From assembly GCF_049341845.1 (NCBI RefSeq), contig NZ_JBMPIT010000005.1, positions 124,001 through 188,000 on the forward strand: 64,000 nt of DNA, written 5' to 3'. Each line of letters opens with the position of its first letter. The first letter of the stretch is position 1. The stretch is from Curtobacterium guangdongense (lineage in GTDB: Bacteria; Actinomycetota; Actinomycetes; Actinomycetales; Microbacteriaceae). The position numbers were made by a program, and so were the translations under genes. Below are positions 25,419-35,426 of this stretch, piece after piece. The notes under the pieces are model-generated. The model saw only the letters and a program-made list of their open reading frames with translations, was not told where the DNA came from and did no database searches.

Positions 25419-25451
25419 AGATTAACTGACTAAACTTAGTGACACAAGGAG
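25419..25451. promoter_or_regulatory. MFS promoter with TetR operator; RBS of the tetR gene
   Basis: On the minus strand TTGTGT (25447-25442) and TAATCT (25424-25419) with a 17-bp spacer drive the MFS gene. Inside the spacer is the inverted repeat ACTAAACTTAGT at 25429-25440, AT-rich in a GC-rich genome and well placed for the divergent TetR protein. AAGGAG at 25446-25451 is the ribosome site of the tetR gene and favours GTG 25457 over GTG 25439, which overlaps the operator. Confidence 0.68.
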
Positions 25452-25456
25452 ATCGG

Positions 25457-26068
25457 GTGCCCAGGACTGCCACACGCGGGGGGCCGAAGACGCGCGAGAA
25501 GATCGCCTCGACCGCGGCTGAGCTGTTCCTCGAGCACGGGTTCGACGCGGTGACGGTCGCACAGGTCGCCCGAGCAGCCGGGGTCTCGAGCGTCACGGTC
25601 TTCAACCACTTCCCGCGCAAGGAGGACCTGTTCCTCGATCGGTCGGACGAGGCGCGCGACCTGCTCGTCGGTGCCGTCGCGGGGCGCCCGGACGGACTCG
25701 GGGTGGGGGAGTCCCTCTCCGCCCTGTTCCACCGACTCGCCGACGAGCACCACCCGCTGTCCGGGCTCGATCCACGGTCCGTGCCCTTCTTCCGGACGAT
25801 CGCCGGGTCGCCGGCACTCCTCGCGCACGCGCGTGCGATCGCCACGGAACTCCAGGCCGCGCTCCGCGACGCGCTGTCGTCGGACGACTCGTTCGCCGCC
25901 GACGCCGGACTCGCGGCGGCGTACGTGGTCGCCGGCTACGGGTCGGTGCTCGTCGAGACCGCCGGCCGCGTGCTCGCGGGGGAGTCGGGCGACGACGTCG
26001 CAGCAGCGCACCACGCACGCGTCGACCGCCTCGTCGACACGCTCCGTCACGGCGTTCTGCCAGCCTGA
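25457..26068 (+). CDS. TetR-family regulator of the adjacent efflux pump
   Basis: A 203-residue TetR repressor. The DNA-binding domain is GPKTREKIASTAAELFLEHG with FDAVTVAQVARAAGVSSVTV and FNHFPRKEDLFLDR (about residues 8-56); the HTH reads well against the family consensus. The C-terminal effector domain is not specific. Start GTG 25457 was chosen for its AAGGAG site and because the earlier GTG lies in the operator. Its location opposite the DHA2 transporter makes it the likely local repressor, released by pump substrates. Confidence 0.9.
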   Translation: MPRTATRGGPKTREKIASTAAELFLEHGFDAVTVAQVARAAGVSSVTVFNHFPRKEDLFLDRSDEARDLLVGAVAGRPDGLGVGESLSALFHRLADEHHPLSGLDPRSVPFFRTIAGSPALLAHARAIATELQAALRDALSSDDSFAADAGLAAAYVVAGYGSVLVETAGRVLAGESGDDVAAAHHARVDRLVDTLRHGVLPA

Positions 26069-26128
26069 CCCCGGACATCCACACCGATCACCCAGTGCAC
26101 GTCATGTCGTATGCAGGACAGTGTGCGC

Positions 26129-28234
26129 ATGGCAACACAAGAGAACCGCTCGGGGGTCGGAGCGTTCATCGGGTTCATCGGGTTCAGCACCCTCGCCGGA
26201 CTGCTCGTGACCGTCGGTGTCACCCCCGCCATCGCCGTGCTCGGGGTCACCACGACGTCGACGATCGACGTCTTCGACTCGCTGCCGGAGTACATCGAGA
26301 TCGGCGACCTCCCGCAGCGGAACGAGGTGCTCGCGTACCAGGGCGGGCAGCCTGTGCACCTGGCCACCGTGTACGACCAGAACCGCGAAGAGCTGCAGCT
26401 CGACGACATCAGCGAGTACCTCCGTGACGCGGCCGTCGACGGCGAGGACAAGCGGTTCTGGGACCACGGCGGCGTGGACGCGTCCTCGGTCGTCCGTGCC
26501 GCCGTCGGCAGCGTGGCCAGCGGGGGGCTCGGCGGGTCGGGTGGCGCGTCGACGCTGACGATGCAGCTCGTGCGCAACATCAAGATGCAGCAGGCGCTCG
26601 AGCTCCCGACGCAGGAGGAGGTCGACGCCGCGTACCGCGAGGCCATCGAGCCGTCGGCGTCCCGGAAGCTCGCGGAGATGAAGCTCGCGATCGGTCTCGA
26701 GAAGAAGTACTCCAAGAAGGAGATCCTCGCCGCGTACCTCAACATCGCCTACTTCGGCGACCAGACCTACGGGGTGCAGGCCGCGGCGCAGCGCTACTTC
26801 GGCAAGGACGCGACGAACCTCACACCGGCCGAGGCTGCTTCGATCCTGGCGATCGTCCAGTGGCCGGAGAAACGCGACCTGTCCGATCCGTCGCACTACC
26901 CGGCCAACACCGACCGCCGAGACGTCATCCTCGGGTCGATGTACGCGCAGGGGCACCTCACCCGGGCCCAGTACGACGAGGCGATCGCGGCGCAGCCGGA
27001 ACAGTACGTCCACCTGACGGCGCCGTCGCAGGGATGCGTGGCCGCCGCCGGAGTCGGATCCCAGTTCTTCTGCGACTACGCCGTTCGGGTCGTGAAGTCG
27101 ATGACCCAACTCGGCGCGACCCAGGGCCAGCGCGACGCTGCCTGGCGGAACGGTGGCTACACGATCCAGACGAGCCTCGACCTCGACCTGAACGGACAGC
27201 AGAAGGGCCTGCTCGACGAGTACGACCCCAACACCGAGGCCCGGATCGCACTCGGATCGACGCTCGACACCGTCGAGGCGTCCACCGGTCGCGTGCTGAC
27301 GATGGCGCAGAACCGCAACTACAACCAGCTGCCGTCCTGCGCCGCGGTCGACTCGGACCAGGGCGCCTGCGCACCCGCGACGGACACGAGCATCAACTAC
27401 AGCGTCGACCAGGACCGCGGCGGCGGGATCGGCTTCCAGCCCGGGTCCACGTACAAGCTGTTCACCCTGCTCGCGTGGCTCGAAGCCGGTCGGAGCGTGA
27501 ACGCCGTCGTGAACGGGACACCGCACACGACGAGCCGCTGGACGCAGTGCGGTGAGACCATCACCGCGGCGTGGAGTCCGAAGAACGACTCGCCGGGGCA
27601 GCGCGGTAACTACACGGTGGCTGCCGCGACCGCCGGATCCGTGAACGCCGCGTACGCGTCGATGGCGGCGAAGCTCGACCTCTGCGACATCCGCGACGTC
27701 GCCGCCAAGCTCGGTGTGCACCTCGCCGCAGGAGGCGACCTGCCGGCGAACCCGGCGTCGATCCTCGGCACGTCGAACATCGCCCCGCTGACGATGGCAT
27801 CCGCGTACGCGGCGGTCGCGAACGGCGGCGTGTACTGCGCCCCGACCGTGGTCGATGCCATCACCGACCGGAGTGGGAAGTCCCTCGGCGGGCAGCAGCG
27901 CTCGTGCACGCAGGCACTGTCACCGGCCGTGGCGGACACCGCGTTCCGCACCATGCAGGGGACCGTCGCCCGGGGGACGGCCGTCGGCGCGCAGACACCG
28001 GACGGGACGCCGCTGTTCGCGAAGACCGGCACCACGGACGACGCCGACCAGATCTGGCTCGTCGGCGGGAGCAAGCAGGCGGTCACCGCCTACTGGCAGG
28101 GGCTGACCGACGGGAAGAAGACGAACCTCCGGCACTACGGCAGCGGAGCGGGTGGCACGTACGCGAGCATGCGGTCGAACGTCTGGAAGCAGGCGCAGAC
28201 CGCGGTCAACCAGGCGATGCGGGCGGCGGCGTAG
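26129..28234 (+). CDS. Class A penicillin-binding protein (transglycosylase/transpeptidase)
   Basis: A 701-residue bifunctional peptidoglycan synthase. After a membrane anchor (about residues 10-42) comes the GT51 domain: VDGEDKRFWDHGGVDASSVV with catalytic Glu, GGASTLTMQLVRN, and RKLAEMKLAIGLEKKYSKKE followed by AYLNIAYFG. The transpeptidase domain has PGSTYK (SxxK), SVNAAY (SxN) and FAKTGTTDD (KTG). ATG 26129 follows AGGACA at suitable spacing; ATG 26111 has no ribosome site. The gene lacks PASTA repeats. It ends four bases before a GCTT tandem repeat. Confidence 0.95.
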   Translation: MATQENRSGVGAFIGFIGFSTLAGLLVTVGVTPAIAVLGVTTTSTIDVFDSLPEYIEIGDLPQRNEVLAYQGGQPVHLATVYDQNREELQLDDISEYLRDAAVDGEDKRFWDHGGVDASSVVRAAVGSVASGGLGGSGGASTLTMQLVRNIKMQQALELPTQEEVDAAYREAIEPSASRKLAEMKLAIGLEKKYSKKEILAAYLNIAYFGDQTYGVQAAAQRYFGKDATNLTPAEAASILAIVQWPEKRDLSDPSHYPANTDRRDVILGSMYAQGHLTRAQYDEAIAAQPEQYVHLTAPSQGCVAAAGVGSQFFCDYAVRVVKSMTQLGATQGQRDAAWRNGGYTIQTSLDLDLNGQQKGLLDEYDPNTEARIALGSTLDTVEASTGRVLTMAQNRNYNQLPSCAAVDSDQGACAPATDTSINYSVDQDRGGGIGFQPGSTYKLFTLLAWLEAGRSVNAVVNGTPHTTSRWTQCGETITAAWSPKNDSPGQRGNYTVAAATAGSVNAAYASMAAKLDLCDIRDVAAKLGVHLAAGGDLPANPASILGTSNIAPLTMASAYAAVANGGVYCAPTVVDAITDRSGKSLGGQQRSCTQALSPAVADTAFRTMQGTVARGTAVGAQTPDGTPLFAKTGTTDDADQIWLVGGSKQAVTAYWQGLTDGKKTNLRHYGSGAGGTYASMRSNVWKQAQTAVNQAMRAAA

Positions 28235-28237
28235 CTG

Positions 28238-28272
<35 letters not shown>

Positions 28273-28275
28273 GGG

Positions 28276-28872
28276 TCAGCGTTGCGGTCGGTAGACGTTC
28301 GCCATCGCGCCGCCCGCGAACGCCGTCGAGCTGACGAGCTCGAGGTCGAGCTCGCGGGGGAGCCCTGCGAAGAGGGCATCCCCGCCACCGAGCGCGACCG
28401 GCAGCACCACGATCCGGTACTCGTCGACCAGGTCGGCGTGCACGAGGTTCCGGCAGAACGTGGTGCCGCCCTGCGCGAGCACGACCCCGTCGTGCTCGGC
28501 CTTCAGACGGCTGACCTCAGCGGCGAGGTCCCCGTCCGCGACCCGTGCGTCCCGCCACACCTCGGCGGCGTCCAGCGTGCGTGGGTCGAAGCCGTCCCGG
28601 GTGAACACGACCTTCCGCACGCTGTTCATCGGTTCCGCGACGGGCACCGTCGCGGTCGACCAGAACCCGGCGATGGACTCGAACGTCCGGCGACCGAAGA
28701 CGTGGACCGCGGCGCTCGCGACCGTGTCGGTCACCCACGATGCCGAGTCGGGAGTGCCCGCGCGGAACATCCAGTCGGATCCGTCCGCGCCGCTCGTGTA
28801 GCCGTCCAGCGACATGGACATCTTCAGGACCAGTGCACCCACGCTCACCACGCACCCTCGTCCGCTCGTCAT
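28276..28872 (-). CDS. Dihydrofolate-reductase/RibD C-terminal domain oxidoreductase
   Basis: A protein of about 198 residues in the RibD_C/DHFR-like family. It shows the N-terminal LVLKMSMSLDGYTSG, the substrate-side FGRRTFESIAGFW, and the NADPH-binding VVLAQGGTTFCRNLVHADLV and LVDEYRIVVLPVALGGGDAL segments. Stand-alone members are common in Actinobacteria and mostly uncharacterised; reduction of a pterin or similar heterocycle is the family expectation. The start is uncertain: ATG 28872 is given, but the conserved fold begins about 12 residues later. It is divergent from the alcohol dehydrogenase gene. Confidence 0.87.
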   Translation of the reverse strand: MTSGRGCVVSVGALVLKMSMSLDGYTSGADGSDWMFRAGTPDSASWVTDTVASAAVHVFGRRTFESIAGFWSTATVPVAEPMNSVRKVVFTRDGFDPRTLDAAEVWRDARVADGDLAAEVSRLKAEHDGVVLAQGGTTFCRNLVHADLVDEYRIVVLPVALGGGDALFAGLPRELDLELVSSTAFAGGAMANVYRPQR

Positions 28873-28899
28873 GGCTGCTGTCCCTGCCATGATGATCCG

Positions 28900-29931
28900 G
28901 TGCGCGCAGTCATGTACGAAGAGTTCGGTGCCACCCCGGCGATCGTCGACGTCGATCGGGAACCGTGCCCGCCGCACGGCGTCGTGGTGCGGGTCGCCGC
29001 GACCGGCGTCTGCCGCAGCGACTGGCACGCCTGGCGCGGCCACGACGACTCCGTCACGCTGCCGCACGTCCCCGGACACGAGTTCGCGGGCGTCGTCGTC
29101 GAGGCCGGACCCGGCGTCCGCGACCACCAGGTGGGGGACCGCGTCACCGCGCCGTTCGTCTTCGCCTGTGGGACCTGCCCGGAGTGTCTGGACGGCGCCA
29201 CCCAGGTCTGCACGCGGCAGGAGCAGCCGGGGTTCACCCTGCCCGGGTCGTTCGCCGAGGAACTCGTCGTCCCGCAGGCCGACCTGAACCTCGTCGCGTT
29301 GCCCGGCGCCGTCGGGTTCGCCGAGGCCGCGGGGCTCGGGTGTCGCTTCGGCACGGCGTACCACGCGCTGCACGCCCGCGGCCGGCTGCGAGCGGGGGAG
29401 CATGTCGCGGTGTTCGGGTGTGGCGGTGTCGGACTGTCGGCCGTGATCGTCGCGATCGCAGCGGGTGCACACGTCGTCGCCGTCGACGTGTCGCCCGATG
29501 CGCTCGCACGCGCCGAGGCCCTCGGTGCGACGACCGTGCCGTCGGGGGAGCGGGCCGTGGAGCGGGTTCGGGAGCTGACCGTCGGCGGCGCGCACGTCTC
29601 GGTCGACGCCTACGGCAGTCGCGCGACATCGGTCGCCGCCGTCGCGTCACTCCGCCCGCGGGGCCGGCACCTGCAGGTCGGGTTGCTCCTCGACGACGAG
29701 GCTGCGCCGGCGATCCCGATGGGCCGGGTGATCGGCGAGGAACTCGAGCTGCTCGGCAGTCACGGCATCTCCGTCGGGGAGTACGCCGCGATGCTCGACG
29801 ACGTCGTCGCCGGACGACTGCGTCCGGACGAGTCCGTCGGACGGACGATCGACTTCTCCGAGCTGCCCGCGGCGCTCCAGGCGATGGACGGCCCGAGCTC
29901 GTCGGTGGGGATGACCGTCGCGGTGTTCTGA
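28900..29931 (+). CDS. Zinc-dependent alcohol dehydrogenase (MDR family)
   Basis: A 343-residue medium-chain dehydrogenase. Catalytic zinc ligands are in GVCRSDWHAWRGHDD and VPGHEFAGVV; the structural zinc site has four cysteines in FACGTCPECLDGATQVC. The Rossmann motif is VFGCGGVGLSAVI, and VAVDVSPDALARAEALGA provides an acidic residue that favours NAD. GTG 28900 was chosen because VRAVMYEEFG matches the usual N-terminus; no ribosome site is evident. The substrate is unknown. A 14-bp hairpin ends the transcript. Confidence 0.93.
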   Translation: MRAVMYEEFGATPAIVDVDREPCPPHGVVVRVAATGVCRSDWHAWRGHDDSVTLPHVPGHEFAGVVVEAGPGVRDHQVGDRVTAPFVFACGTCPECLDGATQVCTRQEQPGFTLPGSFAEELVVPQADLNLVALPGAVGFAEAAGLGCRFGTAYHALHARGRLRAGEHVAVFGCGGVGLSAVIVAIAAGAHVVAVDVSPDALARAEALGATTVPSGERAVERVRELTVGGAHVSVDAYGSRATSVAAVASLRPRGRHLQVGLLLDDEAAPAIPMGRVIGEELELLGSHGISVGEYAAMLDDVVAGRLRPDESVGRTIDFSELPAALQAMDGPSSSVGMTVAVF

Positions 29932-29958
29932 GCCAACGCTCGGGGGTCCAGACATGTC

Positions 29959-29992
29959 GAGCGCCCCATCACACGCATGTGATGGGGCGCTC
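29959..29992. terminator. 14-bp stem hairpin between convergent genes
   Basis: GAGCGCCCCATCAC (29959-29972) pairs perfectly with GTGATGGGGCGCTC (29979-29992) around ACGCAT. It stands between the ADH stop (29931) and the end of the small membrane-protein gene (30000), so it can serve both strands. Confidence 0.85.
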
Positions 29993-29999
29993 CGTGATC

Positions 30000-30221
30000 T
30001 CAGTCGCGCTCTTCGAGGGTGAGGGCGACACCGAGTGCCATGAACGTCGGCGCCCAGTGGCCGACGAAGATGCCCCATCGGTCGGACTGTGCCTTGTCGT
30101 GGTGCTTGTTGCCGCGGGAGAACAGCCAGCTGATCAGCGAGAGGGCGATCGAGAGGAACGCACCGAGGTAGGCGTAGTCGCTGCGGAAACCGATGCTGCT
30201 GAGGTACTTGACGGGGTGCAT
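30000..30221 (-). CDS. Small membrane protein, 73 aa, function unknown
   Basis: A short gene starting at ATG 30221 with GAAAGG a few bases upstream. The product has two hydrophobic stretches, YAYLGAFLSIALSLISWLF (about residues 17-35) and WGIFVGHWAPTFMALGVAL (49-67), separated by the basic loop SRGNKHHDKAQSDR. That pattern suggests a two-helix hairpin with the charged loop on the cytoplasmic side. I do not recognise a family with certainty. It diverges from a 141-residue hypothetical gene and ends next to a good hairpin, which supports it being real. Confidence 0.72.
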   Translation of the reverse strand: MHPVKYLSSIGFRSDYAYLGAFLSIALSLISWLFSRGNKHHDKAQSDRWGIFVGHWAPTFMALGVALTLEERD

Positions 30222-30366
30222 GAGGTGCCTTTCGTCGGCGGGGACCGTCGAGCGACGGCGTCGCACTCGAGCCAACTCGTCGCCGTCCGCGACCACGTCC
30301 AGTTTCAGCACCGCGGAGTCGTTCCTGGTAGACCGGGACGTGCAACGGACCACCAGGGGAGTACTG

Positions 30367-30792
30367 ATGACATCGGAGCAGATCGATTCCCATGCGGAGG
30401 CGTTGATCACCTCGTTCGTGGAACCGGGCCGGCGCTCCCGCCTCGCCGGACTCCGCGGCTCGGTGTCCGCCCGGCGGAAGTTCGCGATCGAGGTCGCACT
30501 CCGGCAGCCGTTCCGAACCGATCGGCGCTTGCCGGTCGTGTCGGGAACGGGTCCTGCTCCCGAAGCGGTGTTGCGACAGCTCGAAGCGCTCGGCGCGACA
30601 GTGGATACACCGTGTGTGGTGTTCACGGTCGACGGCAATGAGCTCGTCCAGGATCTTCGGTCAGCCCTGGACGAGCACGCCGGACAAGCTGGAGGCGTCG
30701 TGGTCTCGATCGCACCCGGCACGCTGGTGTACACGGAGTCGGAGCGGGGAGCCCGGTTCGTCCTGCGCGATGTCCCGGAACGGGCGAGCTGA
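30367..30792 (+). CDS. Hypothetical protein, 141 aa
   Basis: The ATG is preceded by AGGGGAG at 30355-30361, a strong ribosome site. The protein starts MTSEQIDSHAEALITSFVEP, has a basic patch RRSRLAGLRGSVSARRKF (about residues 22-39) and later a segment ALDEHAGQAGGVVVSIAPGT. No signal peptide, membrane helix or known motif is visible, and I cannot assign a function. It is preceded by a 145-bp gap shared with the small membrane-protein gene, and followed by an AT-rich dyad (ATAAT ATGC ATTAT, 30794-30807). Confidence 0.7.
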   Translation: MTSEQIDSHAEALITSFVEPGRRSRLAGLRGSVSARRKFAIEVALRQPFRTDRRLPVVSGTGPAPEAVLRQLEALGATVDTPCVVFTVDGNELVQDLRSALDEHAGQAGGVVVSIAPGTLVYTESERGARFVLRDVPERAS

Positions 30793-30868
30793 CATAATAT
30801 GCATTATCGGCGCATCGGCGCCTGGAGTATTGCCCAGTGCTCCGCCACGGACTTCAGTGTCTCCGGCA

Positions 30869-31471
30869 TTACTTCTGCGCGTCGAGCTTTCGCAGTCCCG
30901 CCGCCGCCCGCTTCCGCACCCACGCTCGGCGATCGAAGAGTTTCTCTTCGAAAACCTGGCGTGCACGAGGATTCGCACTGTGGCTCAACGCATCGATGGC
31001 GTGACCATCGACATCAGGGTCCCGTGTGAGATCAAGCAATACGTCGATCACCTCCTCCTTCCGCGATTTTCTCAGTGCAAGCGCCAACATCTCGCGGTCC
31101 CGCCCGTATTGGCGGTCCAGAGCGAGGGAACTCACTTCGTCCGCATAGGCGTCGTCGAAGGTGGCTTCGATCGCACTGCCAATCGCCCATCTCACTCGAA
31201 TCGGGTCGTCGTTCGGAGTCCTCGTGAACGCTTCGAGCAGCCCGGGCACGGCAACTCCCTTGGCGGCCGGTGTCGTGAGCGCATGTGCAAAGCGCAACCG
31301 ATTCATCGGATTCTCGACGCTCTTCAGGAGGTTGAGGAGAAGTGGGACGGCATCCTTGTGCCGAAGTCGAGAATTGGCAAATGCGGTCATGTCGTCGAAC
31401 TGGTAGCCCAGCCTACTCAGCGCTTCAAGCATCGCCCGGTGCTCGACCGCGCTCTCCGCCGTTTCGGCCAT
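30869..31471 (-). CDS. HEAT-repeat-like hypothetical protein in a low-GC patch
   Basis: A 200-residue, mostly helical protein with repeated segments such as RHKDAVPLLLNLLKSVENPM, VAVPGLLEAFTRTPNDDP and KEEVIDVLLDLTRDPDVDGH followed by AIDALSHSANPRARQVFEEK, resembling HEAT or PBS-lyase-type repeats. Such domains mediate protein binding; immunity-type proteins in competition loci often have this form, but no toxin gene is nearby. Base composition around 30,800-31,500 is visibly more AT-rich than its neighbours, with codons rare elsewhere in the window, suggesting acquisition. Function unknown. Confidence 0.78.
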   Translation of the reverse strand: MAETAESAVEHRAMLEALSRLGYQFDDMTAFANSRLRHKDAVPLLLNLLKSVENPMNRLRFAHALTTPAAKGVAVPGLLEAFTRTPNDDPIRVRWAIGSAIEATFDDAYADEVSSLALDRQYGRDREMLALALRKSRKEEVIDVLLDLTRDPDVDGHAIDALSHSANPRARQVFEEKLFDRRAWVRKRAAAGLRKLDAQK

Positions 31472-31582
31472 GAAGTCAGAATGCCCTGTCAATCTCGACG
31501 ACGATGCGTACTTTGACCCACTGTACTTCCCCGGGTCCGGTACACACCCCATGTGGGGTAGCCGCCTCGATGTCCTCACCGC

Positions 31583-31942
31583 ATGACCGACGTCGTCGCC
31601 GACTCCCTCAGCACGCAGGAACCCGCAGTCCGAAGCGTCCTGGCACGCGTCTACGAGATCGCCGCTGAGCGCGTTCCGTCGGCCACACCCGGGACCAGCT
31701 ACGGCATGCCTGCACTGCTCCTCCGCGGCAAGGGGCTCGTCGTCGCCACGGGGAACGCCCGGTTCCCGTCCGTCTACCCGTCCATCGGTGCGGTCGTCCC
31801 AGCGCTCGGCCACCGCCTCGACGGGTCCGAGACGACGACGGGCAGCATCCACTGCTCAGCGGACCGCACGCTGCCCGACGCCGTCGTCGAACGCCTCGTG
31901 GACCTCCGGCGAGCAGAGATCAAGCGCGCCGTCCGCGCCTGA
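31583..31942 (+). CDS. DUF1801/YdhG-like small protein
   Basis: A 119-residue protein matching the DUF1801/YdhG fold: EPAVRSVLARVYEIAAERVP, then TPGTSYGMPALLLRGKGLVV, NARFPSVYPSIGAVV, and a C-terminal TLPDAVVERLVDLRRAEIK. Members have been proposed as iron chaperones (frataxin-like) but function is not settled. It starts at ATG 31583, divergent from the HEAT-like gene with a 111-bp gap. A small acidic gene lies on the other strand 9 bp beyond its stop. Confidence 0.85.
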   Translation: MTDVVADSLSTQEPAVRSVLARVYEIAAERVPSATPGTSYGMPALLLRGKGLVVATGNARFPSVYPSIGAVVPALGHRLDGSETTTGSIHCSADRTLPDAVVERLVDLRRAEIKRAVRA

Positions 31943-31951
31943 GGTCGAGCC

Positions 31952-32113
31952 CTACGACTTCTCCCCGTCCTCAGTGGGGACGTCGTCGGCGTCGATCTCC
32001 AGCGCTGCGCTCTCCTCTCCCGACTCTTCGAGCACCTCGGGCTCGGTGTCGGGCTGCTCAGGCGCTCCGCCTTGCGTGGTCTCTTCTGCCGGATCCGGCT
32101 GGCTGTAGCTCAT
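31952..32113 (-). CDS. Small acidic protein, 53 aa
   Basis: A short frame from ATG 32113 to TAG 31952-31954. The product begins MSYSQPDPAEETTQGGAPEQ and continues with a run rich in Glu and Asp (EPEVLEESGEESAALEIDAD), ending DGEKS. It contains no hydrophobic segment and is probably disordered. I recall similar short acidic proteins with a GGAPEQPDTEP-like motif in related Microbacteriaceae, which supports it as a real gene, though the ribosome site is weak. Function unknown. It is downstream of the UvrA-like gene and separated from it by a hairpin. Confidence 0.6.
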   Translation of the reverse strand: MSYSQPDPAEETTQGGAPEQPDTEPEVLEESGEESAALEIDADDVPTEDGEKS

Positions 32114-32165
32114 GGGCCGGACCGTACGCGCGCAACACTGGAGTTGCCGTCAGCCACCGCATTCC

Positions 32166-32208
32166 GGACTGGAGGCTCGCCCTGCATCCGGCACCGCGCC
32201 TCCAGTCC
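32166..32208. terminator. Hairpin after the UvrA-like gene, CTGGAGGC subfamily
   Basis: GGACTGGAGGC (32166-32176) pairs with GCCTCCAGTCC (32198-32208). It lies about 60 bp beyond the UvrA-like stop on the minus strand. The asymmetric extensions (GGCTCG on one arm, CGCGCC on the other) recur in the element inside the nuclease gene at 35146-35184. Confidence 0.72.
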
Positions 32209-32267
32209 GTCCCGTGGCCGGCACGACCGGACGTGCGAGTGCGCAGAAACGGCGACCGGACCCGCGC

Positions 32268-34634
<2,367 letters not shown>

Positions 34635-34686
34635 GTCGATCAGCGTACCGGCCGGTGCCGACACGGTCGCGGCCTGCACGGACGAC

Positions 34687-35358
34687 TCAGCACGACCCCC
34701 ACCGTCCCGTCCTCGCGGCCACCGCACGCTCCTCGAGCGCGGACAGGTACGGGTGGTTCGCCACGTTCGGCCACACCCGGATCGCCGTTCCCGCAACGCT
34801 CGACACGAGCTCGCCCTCGACGAAGCGCCTGTCGTCGGTCCACACACTGAACAGGCGTCGTCCGTGGTCGCCCCACGTGTCCCGGTCCGGCGCGACCCAG
34901 ACGGTGGAACCGACGGGCGCGAGCGCCCGGAGTGCCGCTGTCGCCTCCCGCGACCAGCACTGGGCCGTCGGCTTCGCCTCCGGGGTGTCGACGCCGATCA
35001 GCCGCACCCGGATCGGGTTCGTCGTGGTCACCACGGCGTTGGGCGTCGCGTGCTGCAGTTGCAGCGTGTCGCCGTCGTCGACGTACCTGACCGTCATCGG
35101 GAACGCGGCAGCGGGGCGGACGGGAGCCGACGTCGGGACCGGCGACGAGCCTCCAGGCCGACCACCGGGACCGTCTGGAGGCGCGACCAGCGACGGCGGA
35201 CCGGCAGGCGTCCCCGAGACGCTCACCGGGGTCGGACCGGCTGACGCGACCGCCGACGGACGTGTCAGCGGGCTCGCCTGCGCGAGCCACGCCGCGCCGA
35301 CGGCCGCCCCGACCAAGACGACCACCGCCGTGGTGACGACCCGTCTGCGCGCGCCCAT
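34687..35358 (-). CDS. Secreted thermonuclease-family (SNase-like) nuclease
   Basis: A 223-residue exported protein. An N-terminal signal or anchor (VVTTAVVVLVGAAVGAAWLA) is followed by a Pro/Gly/Ser-rich spacer (about residues 35-85) and a TNase domain: VRYVDDGDTLQLQ, RVRLIGVDTPEAKP and GDHGRRLFSVWTDDRRFVEG. The Asp and Arg/Glu of the metal-dependent active site appear in DGDTL and RLIGVDTPE. It is probably a cell-surface or secreted nuclease releasing nucleotides. Part of the spacer is encoded by a repeat-like palindrome at 35146-35184. Confidence 0.88.
   Translation of the reverse strand: MGARRRVVTTAVVVLVGAAVGAAWLAQASPLTRPSAVASAGPTPVSVSGTPAGPPSLVAPPDGPGGRPGGSSPVPTSAPVRPAAAFPMTVRYVDDGDTLQLQHATPNAVVTTTNPIRVRLIGVDTPEAKPTAQCWSREATAALRALAPVGSTVWVAPDRDTWGDHGRRLFSVWTDDRRFVEGELVSSVAGTAIRVWPNVANHPYLSALEERAVAARTGRWGSC
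35146..35184. repeat. Repeat-like palindrome within the nuclease spacer
   Basis: CGAGCCTCCAG (from 35146) and CTGGAGGCGC (to 35184) form an 8-bp exact stem, GCCTCCAG/CTGGAGGC, inside coding sequence for the disordered PPDGPGGRPGG spacer. The same asymmetric arms occur in the intergenic hairpin at 32166-32208, so it may be a copy tolerated in frame. Confidence 0.5.
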
Positions 35359-35426
35359 GCGGCCACCGTACGACCGGGGTCGACCGGTGTCCGGACGGCG
35401 TCGGTGGGCACGGCCATACTGTCGCC

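Noticed and set aside
26111..26128. Earlier ATG for the class A PBP
   Set aside because: It has no ribosome site, while ATG 26129 has AGGACA at suitable spacing and fits the anchor helix.
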